64,000 nucleotides of DNA. Source: Microcebus murinus. Lineage: Eukaryota; Chordata; Mammalia; Primates; Cheirogaleidae. The translations under genes were made by a program, and so were the position numbers. The notes under the pieces were generated by a model. That model did not search any database and was not told where the DNA came from. It was given only the letters and a program-made list of their open reading frames with translations. Position 1 is the stretch's first letter, and each line of letters starts with the position of its first letter. Positions 1-13,902 of this stretch are shown piece after piece. The stretch covers positions 37,279,501 through 37,343,500 of the forward strand of contig NC_134109.1 of NCBI RefSeq assembly GCF_040939455.1, given 5' to 3'.

Positions 1-299
1 TTAAGATGTCTAATGACCACATTAAGAAAAAGCACTAAGAACAGAGTTTGCCAAATCAAAGGGTATGGAACATTTTATAGTTTATATTATTTTATAGTTT
101 ATTTTTTCTCAAAGGATCAAATGAGTTACAACCAACATAAGTTTGCATATATCCTTTCTTCAGAATAACATTTACAGTACTAGGTATTAATCTTCTTTTA
201 ATCTTTGTGAATTTAAAAGGCTAATAATCTTAGCATGTTTAAACTTTACTTTTTCTAACACATAAATATTGATATTTCTATTTGCTGATACAGAAACTA

Positions 300-405
300 G
301 GCTATAAGAGATTAAATGACTTGCCTTAGATTACACATAGGGAAACTCGGATTTGGACCAGGTCTGCTTTGCAGAGGCAGTGTGTTCTTAGCCACTCCGC
401 CCTTT
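300..405 (-). repeat. MIR-like SINE fragment
   Basis: The order 'agattaaatgacttgcc', 'ttacacatag' and 'gttcttagccactccgcc' matches the antisense core of a MIR element. The copy is old and diverged, and its boundaries are approximate. Confidence 0.5.
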
Positions 406-2014
406 GTTTGAATATCAAAATCTGGTAGACAGGTATCTCCTTATCACACCTTAATTATTCCTGTTTTTCATGTGTTTATTCTACAAAATAAACCTTCCCT
501 ACTCTTCCCACTCATCATCATCATACACACCCAAATAAATTTCATTAGCTTTTGACTGGAATTGCATTGTCATAATCTTGGAGTTAAACCATTCAGCTTA
601 GGCCATCTGAAAATGTGTTCAGGCTGTTTAGATGAGGCATAGACTCATGGGAAGTTAGGGATCTTTGACATAGCTCTTCTAATGTAGGGTTAGTGGTTCC
701 ATTCTTAGAAACCAGTTGAGGATTGAAGAATTCCACAGTGTGAGTACGAATCAGAGGCAGTACAGATGGGATATAGTGGATAAAATACTATATCAGCAAT
801 AAGAAATCTTGGGTTCTGGTCAACTTGTTTCTCATTCAACTTACAGGTCTTGAAGAATCAATCAAACTTACTCAGTCTCAGAATATATATATTCTGTGTG
901 TATATACACACACACACACACTTTCATGATATTTGGCAAGATTTCTACAATAAAAATTAAAATGCATATTTGGGAAGAGTTAGAAATATCAGTAGTTTCC
1001 TTTTAGTGCCCAGGAAAAAATCAGGAGACAAAGTTTAAATTAATAGTTTAATACTGTAACCCTTTTGTCAAACTTCATCTTGATAATAAATGAAAGGTTA
1101 ATGGGAAGCAGCCCCCTCCCAAGGGAAATCAGTCACTATTAGACCAGAAACAACACAGCCGCGCCACCAAGTTACACGTGGCTGTTTCAGTTAAGATCCC
1201 TCTTGTCTAATTTCACAATTTAAATGCTGGTACTTTCAAAGAGACTTTGCCCATTTAATCTGGTAGTTATTATTTGGCTTCAGAGTGCCTTGTAAAGCAG
1301 TAGAATTAATTGTCACATAGTTTTAGCGTATTTTTACAGATTCACATAATTGAATACAGTAGAGAACACAGTATGATTAAAAGTAGTTTATTTATTCAAC
1401 CATTCTCAACATAGTTGAGTGCCATTCTTCCATATGACAAGGAAGCAAATAAAACCAAAACCTCAAACTTCAAATTACTTTTACTGTTAATGATAATACT
1501 TCATTATCATTTAGAATTTCTGTTGGAAAAATTTTGGTTTAACAATGGCTTATTAACTATGTAATAAAATATTATATGATGAGAGAAAAATGGAAAATTT
1601 TTAAAAGGAGATAAATTTTTCTTCTGCTGAACACTGAGACCTGGCAGGAAGTTTAGCCGAGAATTCACAAATATTTAGGTAGATATTGATGCATGGGTTG
1701 ATATTTACTTTAAAGATCTTCTTCCCCATTCCAATATTTAATAGTAAATGTCCATTAAGCCCCTGCTTGCATTCAAAACATTGTTCCAATCTCTGGAATG
1801 ACAGTGGTAAATATGAGACAGTCCCCACTACACAGGACTCATAGTCTACCAGGATTGAGCAAATAAACTTTTCCTTTTTTGACCTGCTAGTATTGTTTTA
1901 TGGTGACACTAAGAAATACTTGGCCTCCAGGCTTGGGGCACCTGGAAGAGACCAAGAATCAGAAAGTAAGGGAACACACATTGAGTGAATACGCTCATCT
2001 TGAAGCACTTTTTA

Positions 2015-2170
2015 GTGTTATATATTCCTTAGTTCATGCCATAATCACAAACATTCTCTGTGGTAGGCATTATAGTCCCCATTTTAAAAATAAAGAGGAG
2101 ATTCAGAAAAATAAATACATTACCCAAGATTATACAGCTAATAAATGGCAGGGTTTCAAATCTGATTTTT
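2015..2170 (-). repeat. MIR SINE fragment
   Basis: Contains 'tatagtccccattttaaaaa', 'ttacccaagattatacagct' and 'aaatggcagggtttcaaatc', the typical antisense MIR core order. A short open frame crosses it but is not coding. Confidence 0.6.
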
Positions 2171-4073
2171 AGAATTTGGACTTGAAAGTTTATGCTCTCT
2201 GTCCTACATCACTTATGACATACCTTGTGTGTTCTAGACACTACCCCAGGCACTGGAGATGAAGCTGAAAATGAGATAGGCAGGGTCCTTGCCCTCATGA
2301 AACTTACAGTGTAGTGGAGGGGGGGGCAGAGAAAAATAATTGCATGAACAATTATTATAGTATTTTCCAATTCCCTAATAAGATTGAAGTGATTATTCAG
2401 TCAGTGCTAGCATTTGAGTAAAAGAGGAGATTCTTTGGTTTTCTTCCTTAACATACAGGAGGAATGATCTCACCTCCATTGAGAATGGTGACGCAATTCA
2501 CTTTTCTTAAACACACTGTGTTTTGGGATGTATTGAAATCTCTGAATCCTTGTGAGTATGTTACAGTTAATGTGATCTTTATGACTTTATAAGTACTCTG
2601 AAGCCAAGCAATAGCTATGATTATGAAAATTCTTGGTTCTGTTTTTATTAATTGACAAAAGGTATGTAATTTTACTGAACTGAATTGGTATAATTACAAC
2701 CAGGAACAATGAAACTTGGAATTTTAGTGAGCTTCTGCTGCCTAAGGTGGGTTGACTATTAGATTAACACTAGGGTTTTCCAATATTGAAAAAAATATAC
2801 TTCTACTGGTATTGAGCTTAGGAAAAGATGCTTTCATTTGCATAGAAACAGTGTGTAACATTTTAAAAATACATACAAATTTTATTTTCTTAAATTCCCT
2901 TAGGAACTTTAAGTTCCTTTAAAAACTTATTATTTTAATAAACAGATTTCAAAGAGTCATGGGATCTTGGTCAAGCTAGCAACCATATAGTGCCATTATA
3001 AGAAAGCACTGAATGAATATATTAATGATGGTCCTGCCATCAAGCTTATTACATATATAGAACATATATGTACAACACGAAGGCCTGGTTCTGTGATCTA
3101 AATTTGGTGGCATTCTAGAGCTAATATTCTTGATATTAAATTTATCTTTAATTTTTTAAAAGAAAGTTCTTATAAGTAAGTCTTTCTATAAATCTACAAA
3201 GGAAGAGTTTCATTTATTTGGCTTTTTGAGGGCTGTTGTAAAGATTCAAATGCAGCAAAAATAAAAGAAAATAAGCAAGCAAGCAAGCAAAAAGAAAATA
3301 AACCACTGGTCTAATTTTTTTCTTCAAATTTTATTTTTAAGGTATTTTGTAGGAGATCAAAAGAGCTAATAGAGAAACTCAAATCTTACCGTTATAACCT
3401 GTTCTTTCTAATGAACCATCTGAATGTCAGTGTCTAGTCAGGGGTTATGCCTCAACAATTTGTGCTAAACTTTCAAATTCATTAAGGCTTGCACTTCTGT
3501 TCACAGCCTTTTAAGAAGAATTTTGAGAAAAACCTGTTAAATGATATTACATTATTCTTCTTAAAGTATATATAAGAATATTATGTATTTATTAATTAGG
3601 ATAATATTTCAATCACAATGAGTACTGCATCTCCTTATGAACTTAGACATGTATTTGTTTAATCCCATAGTTCTAAATTCTTTATCAGACAAAGGCAGTT
3701 TGGTCATTATAATTTTAAGGATAGCCTCTTAAAATCATATATCCAATATAACTTTTTCTTATATTTCTTCATATTTATATTGACTTTCACCCCAAATTAT
3801 AGGCTTCTTGTAAAATTAAAATCAATATAAAATAAGACAGTAAAACACACATACATAGACATTTAGACACACACACACATATAGGTAAGGGATTAAACAT
3901 AATAGAGGTGTCCAGCCACCTGTGTGTCATTGTTACTGACCTTGGTTATATTGAGTTTTGGATTCTCTTGGCAGATGAATTAAAAAGAGAAATAGTTTTA
4001 TGTATTAAAAGGAATAAACTTTGTCTAGAATTACTTATTTTTTTCTGGCATTGAATCCAAAAACCACTTTGGG

Positions 4074-4330
4074 CTGGGTATGCTGCTTCATGCCTGTAAT
4101 CCTAGCACTCTGGGAGGCCGAGGTGGGAGGATTACCTGAGGTCAGGAGTTTAAGACCAGCCTGAGCAAGAGTGAGACCTATCTTTACTAAAAATAGGAAA
4201 AGTTAGCCAGGTGTGGTGGTACGTGCTTGTAGTCCCAGCTACTTGGGAAGCTGTGGCAGGAGGATTGCTTGAGCCCAGGAGTTTGAGGTGACTGTGAGCT
4301 AGGCTGACGCCAGGTACTCTAGAGTGAAAG
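4074..4330 (+). repeat. Alu element, lemur type
   Basis: Sense Alu beginning gggctgggtatgctgcttca with 'cctgtaatcctagcactctg', the junction 'gagcaagagtgagacc', 'ttagccaggtgtggtgg', and the end 'gtgagctaggctgacgcca'. The left-arm junction and the tgacgcca end are characteristic of strepsirrhine Alus rather than AluY/S of monkeys and apes. It is followed by a GA-rich tract rather than a clean poly-A. No convincing target-site duplication was found. Confidence 0.88.
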
Positions 4331-4412
4331 AGAAAGGAGAAGGGGGGGAGGGGAAAGAGAGAGAGAGAGAGAGAAGGAAGAAAGGAGAGAAGGGAGGGAG
4401 GGAGAGAGGGGG
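4322..4412 (+). repeat. GA-rich simple repeat in the Alu tail
   Basis: Purine-only tract of AAGG, GGGA and (GA)n units directly following the Alu. It probably expanded from the Alu's degenerate A-tail. Confidence 0.8.
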
Positions 4413-7069
4413 CAGGAAGTGTAGACGGGGAAGAGACCTTTCTGTCTGGAAATATTCAGCCTATTGATAAGCACTATCTGAAAAGTTCAATATGTGAATC
4501 GCCTATGGATATATTTGTGTTGTTTATTTTTTCTCTTGGTCTTGGTTTGCCTGGTAACTTTTTATTAAATGCTGGATATGAAAAATTGTAGATGGTATTA
4601 ATTTCCTCCAGAGAGATTTTTCTTAGCCTTTTGGAAGACTGTTAAAGTAAGAGTAGGTCATTTTAATGTAATCAGAGAATGAAGTGATTTGAAACTTTTT
4701 AAAAGTTTCTTGAAGTACTGAACTATTCTGGTTTGCTCTTAATATTTTAGAATCCCAACTGAAACTTTGTTTACTAACAGCCCTCTATCTTTGTAGGCCC
4801 TGAATTCCAAATTGTATCTTCTCAGAACAGTAAGATTTCTATAAACTCTGCTTAGTGTTACCAGCTTTTGGCCTGTGGTGCTTAAGAACCAGTGAATGAA
4901 TGCCTTTAGCGCAAAAGTAGTTCAGACTCTAGCTCATTCTCTATGCTTTCCTTCTCTTCAAGATCTTGGTGTTAAGTATTGGTTGTCCTGGTAGCTGTGA
5001 ACTGCTGAAATTTTTGCTCAGTATCTCAGACTCTGTCTACATCACTCATAAATTAGTAAATATATTCCATAGGAGAAAAATGAAATAGAATTTTGGGTTC
5101 AACTTGACGAATTTTTCTTCTCAAATGCTAACTGTTTTTCTATCTGATGTTTACAGGTGCCTTTTGGTTTTTTCTTTGTTTTTGCATTTTATCAAGCTTT
5201 ATAGTTGCTCAGAGTGAAAAGATTGGTCTTCTGCAAGGCAGATCATCAAGCTGAAAGTAATCCAGCTGCCATTGTTTTTAAATAAAAAATTAGAGAAAAT
5301 AACCAACTGGGCTTTAAGGGGTGGACTCAGGCTGGGAAGATTGAACGAAGGGGAAACTGTATGAAATAGTCATATTGACAAGTGGGAATATGCAAATGTT
5401 AGGGAAATATAGTAACAATTCTAGATGTTGATGAGTGCCAATTTTAAGAGTATATTCTTCATTTTAAAATGAAACCATTCAGCAGATTTGTGCAACATGC
5501 CCTTTTGGAAAGAGTAAGCTAAATATAAAAAATGATTACTTTTATTATGGCAGTGAGTAGGATAAAACCAAACATCAGTTGAGTAGCAGAGATATCAAAA
5601 GATTAGGAAAGTTTGGGGTGAATGACAGGTGGTCATACTGCTATAAATTGATGAGAGTATTGTTGGGTAGGGTGAGCTCCTCAAAAGGAGTCAGGGTTCC
5701 AATCTGAGGGTCTTTCAGGAAATGTTTCCAAAAGGGCCAGGTGGAGTTTTGAGAGCCATGTTGGACGGCATTCTGAATTAGACCAAGATTCTGTAGTCAA
5801 CTCCAGCCATTGCAAGTTGACCTGGGATACATTTCTGTTAATTGTCTCTGTATCCAGAGGCAATGCTGTGTTATAGAAAGAGCAAGAGGACTTTAAATTC
5901 ACCCAGACCATGGATCTGTTATTAACCTTTGTAAAATAGAGATAATAGTATCTGCATTGTACAGTTTTGTCAGGATTTAATTGTTGGTGTCATTTTCTAT
6001 TTCTTTCAATGTATGAACCAATTGCACATAAGAAAACAACCTTGGAATCCCTACTGAGCTGTGTTTGAACCTTGGAAGGAGGAAATTTGGTTTGTTACTC
6101 CACTAAAATATTAATACTAGGTACTGTAATTTCAGGAGTACATATAAGGCTGCTGCCTGTCCCAGGAATGATGTCTTTTAGGTCACTCAGGTCTTGGGGC
6201 TTTCTTGGAAGATTGCTCACACCTCATTAATAAAATAGTATAGTTATTTATTTGCTACAATATCTGACTTCACCAATAAACTAAAGCTTCTGAAAGTAGT
6301 AGCTAAATCTAAATGGTCTTTATCCATAGCATATTTCTGGCCTTCAGAGGTGACCAATGAATGAATGAATAAATGAATCAGTCAGTGAGCAAATGAAACA
6401 TCAAATAATGATTGAATTGTTTTAGAGTTCTTTGAAATTCTCTGTGAACTTAGGGAAGGAGTTTTTTCTTTTCTTTAATATTTCTTTCTCAATTTGCTAG
6501 ATTATATAAGTTTTTCAAACGTAATATAAATAAAGGGTTAATTAAAGAAGAAAATAATAGCATAAATATTTTGTTTAGGTAAAAACATCACCAAGGGCCA
6601 AACTCTTTTTCTAACTGAAATTTTCAATACAGTTTAAAAGTGTTCGGGGCACTTAAGAAGATGAAACTGGAATGTTTTATAGAGAGCTGTGTTGCAATTT
6701 GCAGAGGTGTAAGTTGATTTCTCAGAGAAGTGTTTTGGGCTAAAGTGCTTGACTTTGTGTGACAGGTTAATGGCTAAGGTCAGGGCTTTGGCAGTCGGTC
6801 TGCCATGGAACAGAAGGACAACCTGCAGTTGTCCCTGGTAAGATTCAACTCATATTCCTGCCAAGCTGGCACATGTAAATCCAGAGTATACAGACAGGTT
6901 TCCTACTCAGGGGCTTTCTCAAGGCATTTTGACTTTATGCAGAGGAAGACCTCATAGAAGCTTGTCAATGGCACCAAATGTAATGTCCTGCTATTTGTTG
7001 ATGATGTTCCAGGGGCTCTGGTTGCTTGGAGGGCTATTTCTCTCTCCCTCAGAAGGTCCCAGATGCAAA

Positions 7070-9010
7070 ACTTTAAAAAAATATTTTTATTTTGATAATT
7101 ATAGATTCACATGTAGTTGTAAAAAGCAATATCTAGAGATTCTATGTGCCATTCACCCAGTTTCCCCCAAAGGTAACATCTTGTGTAATGAGTAAAACAT
7201 CATAACCAGAAAATTGACATTGATACAAGTCATTAACCTTATTCAGATATTCAGATTCGACAGTTTTGCATGTACCCTCTCCTCATCCCCCAGCATAGAT
7301 TCCTGTGACTCACAGCACAGTCAAGGTGCAGAGCGTCCCTGTCATGAGGATTCCTTGTGCTGCCCTCTTGTCAGCCACAGCCATCTGCCACCCTCCTTCA
7401 AAGTCCTGGTGACCACTAATCTGTTCTCTATCTCTTTAATTTTGTCATTTCAAAAATGCTATATATACAAAATCATCTAAACTTTTCAGTTTGGCTTTTT
7501 TCATATAGTATAATTCCCTTGAAATCCATCTAAGTTGATGCATATAACAGTAGTTTTTTTGTTACTGGGGAGTGTTCCATGGTATAGATGTACCACAATT
7601 CGTTCAACCATTCACCAAAGGAAGGGAGTTTGTGTTGTTTCCAGTTTGAGGCTACTCAAAAGAGAGCTGCTGTAAACATTTATGTGCAGGTTTTTGTGTA
7701 ACATGAATTTTCAATCCTCTGGGATAAATGCCCAAGAATACAATTGCTGGTTCATATGATAAGCATATATTTATTTTTGTAAGAAACTCTCAAAATCTTT
7801 TGCATGGTGACTGTACCATTTTGTGTAACTATCAATACTTGAGAGACCTGGTTTCTCTACATCATCACCATCATCACTATTTGGAGTTATCACTAATTTT
7901 TTTAAAATTTTAAGTGAGCAGTGATGTCGCATTGTGTGTTTAATTTGTATTTTCCTAATGAATAATGATTTGGGACATATTTTCATGTGCTTATTTTTTA
8001 TGTATATATCTTTTTCAGCGAAACATTTGTTCTTTTGCCCATTTTCTTATTAAATTTTTTTAAAATATTGAGTTTTGAGGGCTCTTATATGTTTTAAATA
8101 CTAGTCCCTTGTTGGATATTTGATTTGCAAGTACTTTTTTTTCCCCAGTCTGTAGTTTGTCTTTTCATTCTTTTCTCGGAGTCTTTTGCAGAGTGAACAG
8201 TTTGCATTTTGGAGAGGTATAGTTTATCATTTTTCCTTTTATGGATTGTACTTTTGTTGTCAAGTTTAAGAACTCTCTCTGGGCCTAGGTCCTGAATACT
8301 TTCTCCTATGTCTTTTCCTAAAAGTTTTTTAGCTTTACATTTTTATACTCAAGTCCCCAATGTATTTTGAGTTGATTTTTGTATAAGGTATGAGGTTTAG
8401 GTTGAGGTTCGACTTTTTATTTTTTGCAAATTCTGTCCAATTTCTTCAGCATCATTTGTTGAAAGACCATCCTCTCCTCCACTGAGTTGCTTTTGCAACT
8501 TTGTTAAAAAAAAAAATCAGTTGAGCATATTTGTGAGTCTATTTCTAAGTTTTCTATTCTGATCTATATGTCTATCTCTCTGCCAATACCACACCACCCA
8601 CTGTCTTGATGACCATAGCTCAGTGGTTATGTCATAACATTGGGTAGAGTGATTCTACTCCATTCCTTTTTCAATGGTCTTCTTCTAGATCTTATGCCTT
8701 AACATTTGAATTTTAGAATAAATTTATCTATGTCTACAAAAAAAAACACCTTTCTGATCATTTTGATAAATCAAATTTACAGATTAATTAGGGATAATTT
8801 ACAATATAGGGTCTTCTAATTTATTAACACAGTATATTTCTCCATTAATTTAGGTGTCCTTTGGTTCTTTCATCAGCATTCTGTAGTTACCAAGATATAG
8901 ATCCTGTCCAAGTTTTGTTAGATTTATACCTAAGTATTTCATTTTCTTTGGAGTCAGTGTAAATGGTATTGTGTTTTTAACTTTGGTTTCCATATGGTCA
9001 TTATTATGTT
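7070..9010 (-). mobile_element. Old LINE-1, antisense, ORF2 C-terminal part and 3' region
   Basis: About 1.9 kb matching the reverse strand of an old L1M-class element: 'attgacattgatacaagtca' near the 3' UTR side, 'caaccattcaccaaaggaag', 'gggataaatgcccaagaata', then 'tgagttgatttttgtataag', 'catcatttgttgaaagacca' and 'atttatacctaagtatttca'. Many stops and small gaps interrupt every frame, so this is a long-dead copy. Subfamily not assigned. Confidence 0.85.
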
Positions 9011-10269
9011 TTAGCTTTTTGAATATTTCTTTGGCATCAGGCTGTCATCTGTTATTTTTCCTCACAGTCAGCACACTCACCTCCAGCAACATTTCTATCA
9101 ATCTGCTGTCTATGATCTGCCATGGGCAGAAACTAGATCCTGTTTGCAGGATTTGGGACTCTCCTTAAGATTCCTTGAGGCTTTCAGTGGTGCTTGACAG
9201 CCCCTTTTACATGTAAATCCTGCGTGCTCTGTGACTGTCTTTTTTCTGTTCATGGATATTTTTACTTACTCTGATATTCATGGCTATTTTCTGGATGATG
9301 AAAATTGTGACAAATTTGATGTCTAGATAAATATTGTTACTGCCATGTCTGGGTTCTCAGCTCTGAAGACATCAGTGACAAGTATCAATGTAAATAACAC
9401 ATAAACTAAAATTTAAGTTAGGGCTTATTTCCCCAAAGCCCATCTTAATAATGTCAACACAATATGCTCATTCAAAAAGATGATAATTTGCTGTCTAAGA
9501 TGTTGTGGAATACTAATGAGTTTTAAAGGCATTTTTTTAAAATTAAAAAGTACATTTCCCTTGTGCTACTAAATGGGCTCTTGCAAATAAGAAAAGTGTG
9601 CTAATTTTCAGTCCTAAAACATTATACCATTTTAGTCACTACGGCAGCATATATATTACTAAGTAAACACTTAAATAACTAACAGTGTTCATTGTTCTGT
9701 TTGCAGGTCTTATCAACAGCATTGATAGAAACTTAACTAAGATAGTAGACCCTACATTTAGTGATAGAAATTTATTATGATTTATCAATTAAGGGAAGCT
9801 GCTTCTACCACACAAAGATAGAAGTTTCACAATCATAAAGTTGATTACATAATTGTAAAATGGCCCAGTTTTTACTTTGCGTTAGCCTGTGTAGAACAGC
9901 TTACTCTTCTTCAAATATGCCTTTCGTATACCCACCTCTAAGCTGCTGCCTATATGTCCCCTCAAGCTGACTCCCCGTTGCAACATGCTAGCATTTCCCT
10001 GTAATTTTAACTGACTAATCCTTTGTTTTGACTTCCTGGTGAGATAGGCAAGTAACCTGCATGCAGAAACTGTTTAGAGCCATTTTTTAATGCAACCTCC
10101 TATACATGTTCCACCTATAATAGACATTCCACACCAGGACCATATAGTTATTGAATGAAATTAGATTCTTATGGCTCTTAAAATATTCTTTTCTGTAGAT
10201 GGTACAATTTAAGTTTAATCAAATTTTCCTAATGGCAATACTTGTAGTGGTTGGAAAAAGTGACAGTGA

Positions 10270-11095
10270 TGACTTTTTTAAATATAGTATTTTATCATGG
10301 AAAGGTACATACACATAAAGTATACAAAGCATAGGTAAACAGATGCACAAATTTTCACATATGCATACAACATGTTACTACTACTAGGATAAAGATAGGA
10401 AACCTTTCTATGAACCCCAAATCCTCACCCGTGCCTCACCCAAACAATTATTTCTGCTATTCCTGAAGCAACTACTGTTTTAAAAATTGAGATATAATTC
10501 ACATATCGTAAAGTTCACCATTTAAAAATGCACAATTCAGTGGTTTTTAGTATATTTTCAAGGTTGTGCTACCATCACAACTATCTAATTCCAGAACTTT
10601 TTCATCACCCCCAAAAGAAATCCCATTCCAATTAGCAGTTACTTTCCATTACCTCTCCTGAGCCCTTGACAACCACTATTATATTTTCTAATTTTGTAGA
10701 TTTACTTATTCTAGACCTTTCACGTAAGTGAAATCATATCATGTGTGGTCTTTTGTGACTGGCTTCTTTCACTTATATGCTTTCAAAGTTCATCCATGCT
10801 GTGGCATGTATCAGTACTTCAGTACTTGTTATGTTTGAATAATATTCTATTTGGATTTACTATATTTTGTTTATCCATTCATCATTTGGTAAGCATTTGA
10901 GTTGTTTCCTGTAATTACTATTTTGATACCGAGCTTCATATAAGTGGAATCATACAGTATGTGTATAATATTTAATTGTGTAAATATACCAAGGTTATTT
11001 ATTCATTCTATGGCTGGTGGACATTAGGGTTGGTTTTAATTTTTGGCTACTATGTACAAAGATGTTATAAAATTCTTGTACATGTCTTTTTAAGA
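10270..11095 (-). mobile_element. Old LINE-1 pieces, antisense, 3' region
   Basis: Antisense L1 3'-region sequence: 'gagatataattcacatatcg', 'gtgctaccatcacaactatc', 'tttatccattcatcatttgg', 'gtggaatcatacagtatgtg'. The 'pattern of facing similar segments' repeats near 10925, so this is probably two independent old fragments side by side. It ends where the sense L1 at 11096 starts. Confidence 0.7.
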
Positions 11096-13320
11096 ACATT
11101 TTACACACTTGTCTAGTGAGTCAGCAAGACCTCAAAAGCAAATACAGCAAAACAAAAATAAATAAATGGGACTTAATTAAACTAAAAATTTTCTGCACAG
11201 CAAAGGGAGTTATCAACAGTAAATAGACAACCTGCAGAATAGGATAAAATATTCTCAAACTATATATTCAACAAAGGGCTAATATTCAGAATCTACAAAG
11301 AACTCAAACAAATCAAGAAAATGACAACTCCATCAAAATTGGGCAAAAGACATGAACAGATTTTCTCATTAATCATTACTAAAAAGTCAAAAGACAATAG
11401 ATGTTTGCATGGATGTGGCAAAAAGGAAACATTTATACACTGTTGGTGGGAATGTAAGAGATTCCTCAAAGAACTAAAAGTAGACCTAGCATTCAATACA
11501 GCAATCCCACTATAGGTATCTACTCAAAGGAAAAGAAGTCATTTTACCAAAAAGATATCTTCACTCAAATGTTTATTGGAGCACAATTCACAGTTGCAAA
11601 GATATGAAATATACCTAGGTTTCCATCAACTAACGAATAGATAAAGAAAATGTGGTATTTTTTAGGTTATTAAGTATGAAATATCTGATTTCCTAAAGTA
11701 CTAAGTTTGACAGTTGATATCTCTGACATTTCACTTTGATATTTCTTTTTTATTTTTATTGTGAAGGTACATCCTTATTCTTTCAAATGTATGGTTGGCT
11801 TATGATCATCTTTCAAAGTTTTTTTAAGAGCAATTTTTGTGAAACCATGGATGTCAAATATTTGTGTTGTTTCGAATGTGAGTTCTGTCAGGGAACCAAT
11901 GCAGTGCAGACAGCTCAAAATATCAATGAAGAATTTGGAAAATATGTGGCTGATGAATGCACGGTATGTCAATATTTTGAGATTTTGGTGATTTTAATAT
12001 TGCAAATGAGCCACTTCGGCAACTTGAGACCAAGGTGGATGGATAATGATGAGCTGAAAGCTGTAGTGGAAGCGTATCCATCTCAATCTATGCATGAATT
12101 AGCAGCAAGGTTTGACATTACTATTCCAATGATATTGGACAATTTGAAACAATTCAGCAAGATAAAGAAGCTGGATAGATGGTTTCCAGATGAATTAAAT
12201 GAACATCAGAAGAGAAATCATCTAAAAGCATGCCTTTCTTTGCTGTCACAACTTAAAGGCGAACCATTTCTATATTGTATTGTTTTTGTGTGATGAAAAT
12301 GGATTCTTTTTGACAATCGCAAGTGTTTGGCACAATGGTTGGATAAAGTGCTGAAACACAGTCCACAACTGAATATTCATCAAAAAAAGCTAATGGTGTC
12401 TGTTTGGTGGCCTAGCGCCGGTATTATCCACTACACCTTCATGAAACCTGGTCAATTGATTACAGCGGATGTCTTCTGCAGCCAGTTGGATGAAATGATG
12501 AGGATGCTTGTAATCAAGCAGCCAAGATGGGTCACTAGAGACAGGCCAATCCTCTTGCAAGACAATGCTTGACCACACGTCACACAAACAATGCTGCTCA
12601 TACTACAGAGGCTGGACTTGGTAATTCTTCGTCATCCACCATATTCACCAGACCTTGCACCAACTGACTACCACTTCTTCTAGGCTCTGGACCACTTCTT
12701 GAAAGGAAAACTACCCAATTCTCAACAAGCTGTGGAAAATGCCTTTCTCAATTTCATGGCTACAGGCCGCCAGGCCTCTTTGCTGCTCGCAGAAACAAGC
12801 TGCTGTTAAGATGGCAACACTGAGTGGCTAATTTAGGCACATACTTTGATTAATTGTATTGCTTCTTGTTTGAGATATAATAACCTTTTGATTCAAAATT
12901 GGACAGTTCATATTTAATAGCTTAATACATACCAAGGAGTACTACTTAGCCATAAAAAGGAATGAAATAATGGTTTTTGTTTGTTTGTTTGTTTGTAGCA
13001 ACTTGAATAGAATGGGATACCATTATCCTAGATGAAGTATCTCAGGAATAGAAAAACAAATACCACATGTTCTTACTTATAAGTGGGAGGTGAAGGGGGG
13101 GTATATATATGGTCATAAAGTGGCATAATGGACATTGAAAACTAAAAAGTGGGGAGGGTTGGAGGAGGAGGGAAGGAGGATGATGGATAAAAATCTATCT
13201 ATTGGGTATAACATACACTATTCTGGTGATGGGTACATGGAAAGCCCTGAATTTAGCATGATACAATTTATCCATGTAAAAAAAACCACTTAGATCTCTT
13301 AAATTTTTTGAAATAAAAAA
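11096..13320 (+). mobile_element. LINE-1, sense, ORF2 3' end and 3' UTR, split by a mariner insertion
   Basis: The left part (to 11661) contains 'ctgcacagcaaagggagtta', 'atattcagaatctacaaaga', 'cactgttggtgggaatgtaa' and 'aatgtggta'. The right part (from 12926) resumes with 'ccaaggagtactacttagcc', 'accacatgttcttacttata' and 'ggtgatgggtacatgg'. The two parts are contiguous in L1, so one insertion was split by the mariner between them. The style of the 3' end resembles primate L1MA/L1PB. A further short L1 piece abuts at 13321. Confidence 0.88.
11662..12925 (+). mobile_element. Mariner (Tc1/mariner) DNA transposon, broken transposase
   Basis: A 1,264-bp element within an L1. Its ends are inverted repeats: TTAGGTTATTAAGTATGAAA at the left, and the reverse complement of the right end reads TTAAGCTATTAAATATGAAC. 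TA follows the right end (12926-12927). The transposase frame contains helix-turn-helix matches (GTNAVQTAQNIN near 11897; DNDELKAVVEAYPSQ; ELAARFDITIPMI), then KIKKLDRWFPDELNEHQ, LNIHQKKLMVSVWW and a catalytic-core D at 12561 (QDNA). The third D is at 12666 (PTDYHFF), with exactly 34 residues between them, the DD34D spacing. The copy is dead: stops at 12291, 12294, 12570, 12681 and 12807. A paired shift destroys the first catalytic Asp, and another shifted block spans about 11975-12036. By eye the protein is closest to the Hsmar2-like mariners; subfamily is unsure. Confidence 0.85.
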
Positions 13321-13555
13321 CAATGTTATACACCTTAAATATATACAGTAAAAAAAAATAAAAAGACAAAAATAGCATTTTGAAAGCAGCAAGAAAAAGA
13401 GATTCCTTACATGCAATGGAACCCTCATAAGGCCATTAGCAGATTTTTAGCAGAAACTTTGCAGGTCAGAACAGAGTTGGATGATGTATTCAGAGTGTTG
13501 ACCAACCAAGAATACCTTCAGAATGAAAGAGAGATAAAAACTTTTCCAGGCCTTT
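13321..13555 (+). mobile_element. LINE-1 fragments, sense (3' tip, then ORF1-end region)
   Basis: 'atacaccttaaatatataca' is the terminal tip of an L1 3' UTR. It is followed, after an A-rich run, by 'ggaaccctcataaggccatt', 'gcagaaactttgcaggtcag' and 'accaaccaagaatacctt', which match the ORF1-terminal region of older L1s. Probably two different insertions. Confidence 0.65.
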
Positions 13556-13902
13556 TAAAGTCTTACTGATTATTTAGATAATCTCCTTGTGAACTGTTCA
13601 AGTTTTGTGCCTTTTAATTTTTTCATTTGCCTTTTTGCTGTTGATTTATAGTATAGATATATGTGTGTGTGTGTGTATATACATATATAGACAGAGAAAG
13701 AGAGGATATGACTCTTTTATATTAATAGGATGTGTGTTACAGATATCCTCTTTCAGTCTCAGGTTTACCTTTTGATTTTATTAACATTTAAAATTATATT
13801 TGCTATACAGATTATATGTTGATTATATTTATTACAGTCTCAGTGTTGTTTCTTATATTTTATTTATGCATGAATTACTGCCATAGAAACTTCTCAAAAG
13901 CA

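Noticed and set aside
11736..12572. Possible domesticated mariner transposase gene (as in SETMAR)
   Set aside because: Five in-frame stops, a destroyed first catalytic position and no fused host exon; it is a dead transposon copy.
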